64,000 bases of DNA from Amphimedon queenslandica. Taxonomy: Eukaryota; Porifera; Demospongiae; Haplosclerida; Niphatidae. The position numbers and the translations under genes were made by a program. A model generated the notes under the pieces. That model was not told the origin of the DNA, made no database searches, and saw nothing but the letters and a program-made list of their open reading frames with translations. Below, piece after piece: positions 47,301-57,800 of this stretch (its first letter is position 1; each line of letters begins with the position of its first letter). The stretch covers positions 1-64,000 of the forward strand of contig NW_003546633.1 of NCBI RefSeq assembly GCF_000090795.2. The letters are read 5' to 3'.

Positions 47301-48671
47301 GTGACAATAAAAAACATAAAATAATATCAACAATACACATACAAGTACATGTAACTTCTTCCTTCACTTCTTTAATTTACATGTACTGTACATGTACATG
47401 TACATTTCCCTCCTTTCATGTTTTTACCTGAATTCAGTGGGTAACCCAATGTCTGCTTTAGTCAATTTCTTTCCTCCTTTTGGTTTATTTAGTTTCCCTT
47501 TATCAGAGCCATCAACCCCAAGACTGTATGGATCCTTATTAGCCACAGGACCAGGAGCAACTGTATTGACTGGTTTCTTAGGCTCAGAAGGAGGCTTCCT
47601 CTTCATGGCTAGAAAAAAAAGAAAAAAGAAAAGTACAAGTAACAAGAAAGAAGTAGAGACACAAAAAAGACAGAAGGAAGAGAGCAGGTCAAGGACTAAA
47701 GAGCTTACTTGCTCTACGTGCATAAGTGATTTTGCTTTCAACAGCAGCACGAAATTTCTCGGCTTCTTCTTCACTGGCAAAGTTGAGACCAACCATGAAC
47801 TCCTGAGGAGAGAAAAGGGATCAAGAATAATATGCATGTATAATATAATTGGAACAAAATACAGTGTACATGTATGTGTACATGTAGTACAAAAACTCAC
47901 ATGTCCAGGGAATGAGTGAAAGTAAGGACGATCTTTTGAATAGCGAAACTCATCATACAGCTCTTGCTCAAAAACTACAGCACGCCTCTACACAAGTATG
48001 TATAAATAAAATCAATAAATCACACACACACACACGTACATGTACATGTACTATACATGTATGAAAATAATACCACCTGTAGGCTATAACATTATACAAT
48101 ACACACAAAAGGGTATCACAATACATACCAAACATGTAGATGTACATGTACATGTATGCACCATACATTAATTTATACATGTACATTATTATGAGTTTTA
48201 TATCTTAAGTTAGTATACAGTTACATAATCGATATACCTTTAGATCAATGAGCCGGATGAAATACGATCTCTGAGAATTGTCTTTCACAAAGCAAGCAAC
48301 ACCTGTACTGAACTTCTCCCACTTGTTTGGATTTGGATGAGCATGATACATCTGAACCACAGCAGTAGCTCTTGTCTGAGAGGGGGAGGGGAGAATAAAA
48401 AGAAGAGGAAGAATACAAAAAATGTAAAAGGGCAAGAAATGAGAGTAAGGCAAGGTGGTAAAAGAGCGATTAAAAGAAAATAGAAAGGGGATATAAGAAA
48501 GGAAAGTACAGAAGGAAGCAACAGGCTTAGAAGAAGAGAGAGAGCTTTAAAGAAGAGAACACATCAGTCACTTACCACTTTCCTTGACCCCACAATAGTA
48601 AAAATGAGCTGATTCTCCTCGTTACTTAAAAGAATTGAGGGCTCATTCTGTGAAGCAGCATTTGTAGACAT
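44399..48671 (-). CDS. WASL: Wiskott-Aldrich syndrome protein (WASP/N-WASP) homolog
   Basis: Ten exons on the minus strand: 48576-48671, 48238-48375, 47901-47987, 47709-47802, 47428-47608, 47135-47180, 46362-46701, 45509-45666, 44896-45010 and 44399-44448; phases agree, 434 residues. The WH1/EVH1 domain is encoded by exons 1-4. A basic stretch ([10 protein letters not shown]) precedes the Cdc42-binding CRIB/GBD ([20 protein letters not shown]) with its autoinhibitory helix in exon 7. Then come poly-proline runs (exons 7-8), a single WH2 actin-binding motif (LLSSIRAGITLRSV) and a C-terminal central-acidic Arp2/3-activating tail ending EEDWD. It activates Arp2/3-driven actin branching downstream of Cdc42. 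A single WH2 is as in WASP, while N-WASP has two, so the symbol is approximate. Its 5' end lies 131 bp from the divergent Death-ANK gene. Confidence 0.93.
44827..44884. repeat. CATGTA palindrome in WASP intron 9
   Basis: Alternating TACATG units around a centre at GTTACATGTACATGTAAC make a near-perfect palindrome of about 58 bp. CATGTA motifs recur in most WASP and UBE2Q introns. Confidence 0.75.
45184..45479. mobile_element. Palindromic MITE in WASP intron 8
   Basis: Left TACCCTATAGCTCAAAACTT and right GTTTTGAGCTATACAGTA are inverted ends, about 296 bp. The interior has repeated AACTTTCGC-like motifs. Non-coding. Confidence 0.55.
45676..45850 (+). repeat. GGGA-rich low-complexity tract in WASP intron 8
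   Basis: About 170 bp of almost pure G/A with many runs of three to five G. G-quadruplex-prone on the plus strand and polypyrimidine in the WASP pre-mRNA, immediately upstream of the exon 8 acceptor. The Gly/Arg open frame across it is an artefact. Confidence 0.8.
46107..46280. mobile_element. Palindromic MITE in WASP intron 7
   Basis: Inverted ends TGGCTCCAAATTTTTGTCAG and CTGACAAAAATTTGGAGCTA, about 174 bp. Closely related to 21307-21515. Confidence 0.55.
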
Positions 48672-48802
48672 AATAGTCAAGGGAAAGAGAAAAGAGAGAG
48701 AATGAGAAGGAAAGTCAACCGCAAAACACTGACAGCGGACAGCAAGTGATGATGAAGCTTATGGGCGTGGTCATGAAGCGTAAGCCACACCCTCCGATTA
48801 CG
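48672..48802. promoter_or_regulatory. Probable bidirectional promoter, WASP / Death-ANK paralog 3
   Basis: 131 bp between divergent start codons, with GGGCGTGG at 48763-48770 and a CCACACCC box at 48785-48792. The first part is repeated at 63891-64000 beside the WASP duplicate, up to and including the AAGCTTATGGG preceding the GGGCGTGG box. Confidence 0.5.
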
Positions 48803-51800
48803 ATGTCTGACTTGAGCACTTCTTCTCGCTCTCTTGCCGATTTTGTTGCCGTTTGTGACAAAGAACTAAGTAATTTTACTTGAAAAATCATGTCTCATTA
48901 ATTTTAATAGGTATCAATGAGTTTTATCCTGTTTATGATAAAGTCAGACCACTCTCAGCTCATTGGGAACAGATTGCTATTTCATTGCGTCTCAGAATAG
49001 ATACTATCAACAGCATAGAAGCTAACTTTAGTGGGAAGGATCTTTCATGTCTACGTAAAGTTCTAGAGTATTGGTTAAAGAAAGATTATGATTACAAGAC
49101 TAATGGTATTCCTTGTTGGAGGAGAGTGTGTGTAGCTGTTAAAGAAGGAGGTGATCCAGCATTAGCTGATGAAATAGCTCGTGAACATCCTCTACCAGCT
49201 ATGTCTCCTGATGGATTAACTAGTTCAAAAGGTACATTACTTGATCTTCCAATACATTATTATCAGTAAATTCAAAATGAAAGGAAGTTACTTCTTGATA
49301 ATAACTGCTTGTGCCTGTAACTGATGATCAGAAATACATATTCATTAGTTCTTGTCTGTGACCTTGGCTACCTTTTCCCAAATGACTATATTGGAGCATT
49401 AACTATCATTATCTTGCAATGAATATCAATAAATTATAATCCCATTGTCAGTAGTAATGTCATGTGTATTTGACAATTCATGACCTCTAGTTAGTCATTA
49501 AAACAGATTTTAAGGTCAGTTCATGCTGCAATGCATTTTGACCAGAAGTGTTTGTATTGTATTAATGTGTTGTGTAATGTACATGTACATACAAGAGTCA
49601 GAAAAGTTTCTACCTCTTACTGACATAGATGCATTCCAGGCACTTTCAGTTGTCATTATAACATATTAATGCATTAAATCCTTAGCAAGTTACCTCATTT
49701 CAGGAAGTCTATTCGAAACTAAAATAGCCATTTGTTGAGTTGTCTTAGCAACATTTTAAAGTGACATGTAGCTCTATTATAGTTTGAATATCCATTTTTG
49801 CAGAAAAAAGTGTAACTCCAGAAACAAATGACTCTGAGATAACTATGTAACCAGCAAGCTCTGAGAGAGTAACAGGTAATTTGGTATTTGTAAGATTCAT
49901 GCATGGGAATTAATAATAATGCTATGTGCATTGGCAAATTTTTATGCAGCTCGATTTAATGCCAGTTTTAGCAACTTCAAATGCATTACTGGTATAGTCG
50001 GTTCAAGTTGAGTTGTCACAGGAAGTAAATCAATTTTTGCATCATCAAAACGTCACTACTAGCCACACCCAAAAATGGTGGTACAGTGCAAGCAAGCTCT
50101 TTTATAGACTGTTTGTCATCTGTTTTATCCTTGCTTTGGATACTACTACTGTAATGTTCTCACACTGTAGTAATAACCAAGATTCAGTCGATCACATGTA
50201 TCATAAGATTCAAAGCAATACCGGAATAATAATACAAAAAACTCTAAATCAGTGTTACTGTAAACTCATAATTATTAATCACAATAATTATTAATGATAA
50301 TACAATACACAATAACTAACTCCAGTACATCTCCCCTTTTAAGTCAAGTAGCACTTGGATCATATTGAAGCGGCTTGAATGTAATCCTAGTACTCCTTCG
50401 GAGAGGTGGAGCAGTAGTAGTAGTTGTTTCGGATACAGCCGGCTCATTCTCTGTGTGTGTTGACTCACCAACAGTTTCACTACCATTTCCATTAGGCTGT
50501 TGCAGTGTAACCAAATTTCGCCTGTTCCTTCTGTATGAACCTGAGAGTGTTACCACTTGATAAGAGCGAGGACCAACTTGTTCTTCAACTGTGCCATTCT
50601 CATGGCGATCTGACAGCCAAACTACATCTCCTGGTTCTAATAATGGTAAGTCTCTTACTCCATGGCGACAATCAAAGCGATCCTTCTGTTTTCGTCTCTG
50701 TTCCTCTTCTATGTGCTTTAGTACATCACAATCTGGAAGGTGTGGTTTTCTATTCTCTCTAGTAGTTGGGAGAGTAGACCGTAGTGTCCTCCCCATTAAC
50801 AATTGTGACGGTGAGTAACCATTCGATAACGGTGTGACTCTATACGCCAACAGTGCTAGGTATGGATCACCTTCCTTCTTCAATAAAAACTTGGTTGTTT
50901 TAACCGCCCTTTCAGCCTCACCATTGCTCATGGGATGATAGGGACTACTTGTAATATGACGAAATTGATACTCACAAGAAAAATCAGAGAATGACTGTGC
51001 AGTGAACTGTGGCCCATTATCAGATATGACTTCTTCAGGTATACCATGTCGAGCAAAAATACTTTTGCACTGTAATACCACTTCCCCAGCTGTTAGATGT
51101 CTCAACTTAGCAACTTCTATATACCTGGAGTAGTAATCAACAATCAGAAGGTAAGTGGTTTTCTTGAATTCAAAAAGATCCATCCCCACCTTCTGCCAAG
51201 GTAGTTCAGGAAATGGAGAAGAAATTAATGGTTCAGCTCTCTGCTCTTGAGACACACGACAGGAATGACATCTTTCAATGAGTCTTTGTATGTCCTGAGA
51301 CAGGCAAGGCCACCAGACAGATAGTCTAGCCCTCTCTCTGCATTTAGTGAGCCCCTGGTGTCCTGTGTGTATCTGATTGAGGACCTGTTGTCTAAGTTTA
51401 GAAGGAATGATAATTCTAGAGTTTCTCATTAGGAGACCATTAACAATAGATATCTCTGAAGAGAGAGAGTGGTACTGTTTCAATGATACAGAGAGGCTTG
51501 CTTTATCTGGCCACCCTTTAGTACAGTATTGTGCTATTTTAGCACAAACTGGGTCCTTCTTTTGCTCCTTTTCAATTTCCTTTAATCTGATCTCTGAAGC
51601 AGGGAGACTCTCCATGATGTATTCAATAAAGGCCCTAGTGTCCTCCTCTAGAAGCAGGTCTTGTTCATTGGGTGTACCTTCTGGAGCTCTTGAGAGCATA
51701 TCAGCTATCACCAGGTCTTTGCCAGGCACGTGAGAAATAGAGAAATGAAATCGTAACATTCTTATTCTGAACCTTTGTACTCTAACTGGTAGCTCTTCCA

Positions 51801-54800
51801 GTCTTTTAGTACTAAACAGAGGAACTAGGGGTTTGTGATCTGTCTGGATAGAAAATTGAATACCAATGAGAAAATCTGAGAAACGCTCACAAGCCCATGT
51901 GAAAGCAAGAGCTTCTTTCTCTATTTGAGCGTATCTCTCCTCAGTTGCTGATAATGATCGTGAAATATATGCTACAGGTTCGACATCCCCATTCTTCTGT
52001 TCTTGAAGTAGCACTGCTCCTAGCCCAAAACTAGAAGCATCAGCTGACACGATTGTTTTAGCATTTGAACTATATAAGGCTAGGGCTGGTGTACAAAGAA
52101 GTGATGCTAGCTTGACTGCATCAAAAGCTTCCTGCTGTGGTTCCTCCCAAGTCCATTGACGGTTCTTATGCAGGAGCTCTCTCATAGATTTGGTTCTCTC
52201 TGCTAGATTGGGTATGAATTTACTTAACTGGTTCACCATACCTAAGAACCGGCGTACTTCTCCCACAGTTTGAGGGGTTGGGACATTCTTGATAGCAGAA
52301 ACTTTTCTTGGGTCTGGATGGACTCCTGTATTATCAATAACTTGCCCTAAGAATGAAATAGTTGTTTTTGAAAACTCACATTTTTCTTTATTTAATGTTA
52401 GACCAGCTTTCTCTATCCTTGTCAGTGCTTCTGTGAGATTGTAGTCATGCTCCTTTTGGTCTTTACCAAATACTAGGACATCATCCATCATACTCACAGT
52501 ACCTTTAATGCCACTGAGTAACTCAGCCATCCTTCTCTGGAAGTGTTCAGGAGCAGATGTTATACCAAAGGGCAATCTATGAAACTGATACCTTCCAAAG
52601 GGTGTGATAAAAGTGGTAAGTATTGCTGATTCAGGTGCTAGTGGGATCTGCCAGAAGCCAGAATTAGCATCTAACTTGGAAAAAACTTTGGCACCTGTCA
52701 GTTGTGCCAGTACTTGCTCTACAGCTGGTAGCTGGTGGCGCTCTCTCTGCACACTCTGATTGAGGTGGGTGAGGTCAACACAGATACGTACCGTACCATT
52801 TTTCTTCCGAACAGGGACCATCCCAGCACACCATTCTGTTGGCTCTTTGATTTGGGAAATCACCCCTAATCTAGCCATTCTATCTAATTCGTCCTTCACT
52901 GGCTTTAGCAATGGTATCGGAATTCTCCTTGGAGTTGAGAGAGAGAAGGGTCTTGCTCCTTCCTTCAAGCGTATTTTTTAGTCACCCTCTAGTTTTCCGA
53001 GACCTACAAAAAGATGGGGAAAATTATTAACAATAGACTGGCCTGAATGCTCCACAGAACCAATTCAAGCTAGTACGTGTAGCTTCTCTATAGCTGGTCT
53101 GCCCAGTAATGGTCTGTGTAAGTTCCTTACAACATATATTGCTTGCTTGACCAAGTAATCACCTTTCTGTAAGTGACCTTCAAAAAGACCAGGTGAGTCT
53201 AGACGTTTGTCGTTTGGTCCCTTTAGCTCTTTGTCAAGTGGTTGTAGTGCTGGACTACCAATCAACCGATGTATGCGTTCCGAGACAGCCGTAACTTCAG
53301 CTCCAGTGTCTATGCAAAACTCTATGTTGCTCCCATTCACTTGTACCTCTACAGTCCAAGGTTTACTTTGAGTTTCTGTCACGAGTCCTAAGAATATTCC
53401 ATCATCCTTTTCTGACTCTTTGTGTATGTCTGAAACTTTCGCTGACTTACACACTCTCTGATAGTGTCCCCGTTTATTACATCCTCTACAGACACTGTCC
53501 CTCGCTGGGCAGCTTTTAAATTCATGATTTGGGCTGAGCCCACAACGAGAACACTTCGATTGCTGTGGAGGTTTCTTGGTTTGTAGGGCGCTACTTCTCT
53601 TTCGATTCACAAATTTCTTTCTCTTCTCTACACTGTCCACTGGCAGTTGCTTCTCCTCATCTTTTCGAATGTCCCTCTGCTGTTGCTGTACTGACTCTGA
53701 TTGACGTACAGCAGTTATAGCTGAATCCAATGTCAGCCTTGAGTCAAGCTGAAGCCTCTCAGACAACTTAGAATCACGCAATCCAACGACTAATCTGTCT
53801 CTAATCATCTCTTCTTGTAAGGCTGCATACTCACAGTGCTCCACCAAAATATAAAGGTCATTAATAAAAGCGGCTACAGTCTCTCCTTCCTCCTGCTTCC
53901 TCATATTAAACTTTGCTCTCTCATAAATAACATTTCTCCGTTTGACAAAAAACCCTTCAAACTTTCCTCTGACAGTAGCATAATTCTTCGCTTCTGCGTT
54001 GGTAAGTTTAAACGATCGGAGAAGATCATCCGCCTCGTCTCCCATAGAGTATATAAGCGTATTGACCTGCATCTCTTCACTCTTCTCAGCAAGTCCAGAT
54101 GCAACTCTGAAGCGTTTGAACCTTCAAATCCACTTAGGCCATTCCTCTGGCTTTCTGAATGGAAACGGGTCGGGAGGAGTAACTTGATAAGAGGCTGTAG
54201 CCATCACAGTCGGCGCTACAGTCAGCCGTAGAAAGTGGAATAACAAGCTCAACAATGGTCAGTAGTGTTACTGGCCACCGCTGCCACCATGTAATGTTCT
54301 CACACTGTAGTAATAACCAAGATTCAGTCGATCACATGTATCATAAGATTCAAAGCAATACCGGAATAATAATACAAAAAACTCTAAATCAGTGTTACTG
54401 TAAACTCATAATTATTAATCACAATAATTATTAATGATAATACAATACACAATAACTAACTCCAGTACAACTACCTTTAATTATCACTGGCTGGACCTTT
54501 TTCTGTTATAAAGTTGACAAAGACCTCGGATACGGAAGATATCAACCTAGATTGAGGATGATGAAGAATAACTAGAACCAAGAAGGCTATAGACAGATGT
54601 AGCAGTAAGTTTCCAGTAGCAAGGTCTGCTAGTTGAATACCAGCTTCTCTAGAGGACCTTATCTGTTTGATTTTATTTTATAAATAAAAAAACATTAATA
54701 GTAATGAAATGCAAATAATATTCACGAGTGTGACGTAGCCTACACGTAATGATTCATCATGGCGGCTCCCTTTGAACTAGAGTGGAAGAACCCATTCAGA

Positions 54801-57800
54801 ACCTTCCAGAGTACCTAGAGACTCAAAAATTGGTACAGATTTTCGGAAGAACCCGTTTTGCAAGTATACTAAATTTTAGGTTGCTAGCATTAGTGATTAA
54901 AAAGTTATAAGGGGTGGTACTTGGGCAACTCAACTTGAACTGACTATTAGTAACGCGGTAGCGTTACTAAGTAGGATTCACCCCCAAACAAAATGGCTGC
55001 CACGACTTTTGCAGCCTAGCTATACCGGGAAAACGAGCTCCTATGCTTACCAGACTTTTTAGAGGATATTAATTGTGATTACACACTGAATTCATGGTTT
55101 TGATAACGCATTGTCACTATCATAACAAAAAACCATTTCAGTACTGGTACACTACACCAGACTCCTTTACTTTTTTACTTTGGGGTGCCCCAACGTCTAT
55201 GTGATACTACACCACTCCGGCTTTGCCCTTAGGTTCCATTAAAATTATGTGTAACCTATATCATTTTACATTTATTTATTAGGTAGTGACAGATATGGCT
55301 CTTCTGAAAAAAATTTCCACTTAGCTAGCAAACTGCATGACCTGCAAGATGATTTTGATGAGGCAATTCGAATAACAAAGAAGTCCTTCAAATCAACCAA
55401 TTTACCTAAAATCATTGACTACCTCAGTACACATGTAAATTCATTACTTGGTCGTCAAAAGAGAGAGCAAACAACTGCAGAAGCTGTTAGAGAAGAATTT
55501 CAACATATAACAACCATGCAAAAATTATTTTCTGTACTACAAGACAAATATATATCTTGGTTTAACTATAAACTAATAATAAAACTTGTCAGAATATTTC
55601 TACCCAAAAATCGTTCATTAAAAAGAACATGGTCAGAATATGAAGAGAAGTTAAAGGATTATTTTATAAACAGTGGTGGACTATTGAAAGATGCTGATGC
55701 TGTACAGTTTGGTGTAAAAGGTGTTCCTCCTGGTACACGAGTAATGATTGCTAAAGTTGACAGAGATGACTACACACTGGATGACATATTCTTCTTTCGT
55801 AGAGCAATACCAAAAAGTTTGGATGTTCCTGAATATGATCTTTACTTCAGTTTTGTCCGCATTGGTTCCCTCTGTTTGGGTTACCTAATTCCTGAGTATC
55901 TTTATTTTTTATTGTTTCCTCTAACTGCAAATCAGCAGGGACAGTTAGCTAGTATTGGTATCACTGAACTGATATGTGGTAAATATATTTATGATTTAAA
56001 AGAGGTTAGATGATTAACATTAAATTTATAATAATAATTATTATTAAAGGTATCATCATTGCACAAGTCTCAGTATTCATCTTCTATTGTGGGTAAGTTA
56101 ATTTTTTTCAAAATTAGCTAAAATTTATATTTTATTGTGACTTCTATTATAGATATATATGATCCATTATGGTATGAGAATACCAGTACACCATTACATG
56201 AAGCAGCTTGGAGAGGATTAAAAGATGAAGTACAATGGCTTCTCAATAAGTTTGGTTACAGCACATATTATCGTGGTCTTCATGGTTGGACTCCACTACA
56301 CTCTGCATCATATGGTGGGCACATTGAGATCCTTCAACTACTCATCCATCAATATGGTATTGATCCTAATGAAGGTGATGATAATAGTGTATCTAGTATA
56401 CATATGGCATCTTATAAAGGCCACTTATCTATAGTACAATATCTAGTAGACACGTGTCACGTTCCTCCTGATCAACCAGACAGTGGCAATAACTCTGCAT
56501 TACTGTACTCAGCAACGGGGGGCCATTCTGACCTAGTGGAATTCTTTATTAAGAGGAATTGCAATCATCTCTCACAGGATACTAGTAATGGTGCATCTCT
56601 TTCATTATTAGCTTGTAAAAGCGGACAGCTAGTTTTAGTTCGTAAACTTGAAACTTTAAACCTGTTTTCACCTATTTCAATAGACTTTAGGGGATCAACT
56701 ATCTTACATTATTCATGCATGTCAGATAGTGTTGATCTTTTAAAGTATCTTTTAAATCAATATCAATTATCCATTGATATAAAGGATCGATATGGTAGGA
56801 CTCCACTTCATTATGCTTTATGGTTTGCTTCATCATCAGTTGTTGAGTATATTCTTAGTATTCAAGGTAATGAAGCATTATTAGATAATGATATTGATGG
56901 CTATTCATGTCTACAATCTGCAAGCGATGCCTATATGAATATTGAAGCTATTGGTATTGCATGCAGTAAGCTTTTTGTACAACGTGATGCAGCAACTATT
57001 ACAGCTATTCATAATACTAGAGTAAAATGTAATATTGACTGCCACATATTCAAGCAAAGAGCTAAATTTCTTTTATTAACTCTGAAGAAAGCTGAAACTT
57101 GTGCTAACTTTGACATAAATGCTACTGATGGTGACTTGTCAACGTCATTACATTCAGCATCAAGTAGTGGTAATGTGTTATTAGTGAAAGTATTAGAACA
57201 ATATGGCATCAATTCTTCATTGGATAGAGAAGGAGCATCTCCAGTACATTATGCTGCCAGGTCAGGTTCTACTAGTTTATTAAGTTATATCATATCTCAG
57301 TATAATCTCAATGCTAATGATACTGATACTAATGGTTGTACACCATTAGCCTACTCCTGCTGGTCAGGTAGTATTAATTCTGTTAAATATCTTATTAATA
57401 ATCATAACAGTGATCCTAATATCACTGATAAGTATGGCATGGCATGTCTTCATCATTCTTGTCATCATGGTCATATTGATATCACTCAATATCTCATTGA
57501 GGTACAGCATTGTGATATTAATAAAACAGATAATGAAGGATGCACGTTAGTACATCATGCTGCACAGAGTGGTAACTTTGAATTAGTTCTGTATCTTATT
57601 ACTGAACAAGGTTTTTCTCCTACTGCAGTTACTAAGAATGGCCTCACTGCTTTACACTATGCCTCACTGTCTCTTAACTTATGTCTTGTTAAAGAATTAA
57701 TAGCTACCTATCAGTTAGATCCTCATCAAGCTGACAGTAATGGTAAGCTACCAATTCACTATGCTGCTGAATCTGGAGATATTTTACTACTGGAATTATA

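Larger units (their letters stand above)
50150..54469 (-). mobile_element. Ty3/gypsy LTR retrotransposon in intron 3 of Death-ANK paralog 3
   Basis: A complete 4.3-kb element in minus orientation, bounded by two 180-bp LTRs (50150-50329 and 54290-54469) that look identical by eye, with a 5-bp target duplication ACTAC (50145-50149 and 54470-54474). A purine-rich tract (AAAAGGGGAGA on the minus strand, about 50330-50340) adjoins the 3' LTR. A primer-binding-like sequence beginning TGGTGGCAGCGG follows the 5' LTR. Internally, one minus-strand frame runs gag, protease, reverse transcriptase, RNase H and integrase in Ty3/gypsy order. Three in-frame stop codons (54124-54126, 53065-53067, 52978-52980) interrupt it, so this copy is probably non-autonomous or uses readthrough. 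Identical LTRs indicate recent insertion. Confidence 0.92.
49995..54946. mobile_element. Older inverted-repeat element split by the gypsy insertion
   Basis: Near-matching inverted ends lie at about 49995-50016 (TAGTCGGTTCAAGTTGAG) and 54926-54946 (complement begins TAGTCAGTTCAAGTTGAG). Removing the gypsy element leaves about 630 bp, a typical MITE size. This implies a nested insertion in intron 3 of Death-ANK paralog 3. No transposase sequence is seen. Confidence 0.5.

Noticed and set aside
50344-52977. MMDD instead of YxDD in the reverse transcriptase as a catalytic defect
   Set aside because: xMDD variants occur in many functional metazoan Ty3/gypsy elements; both aspartates are present.
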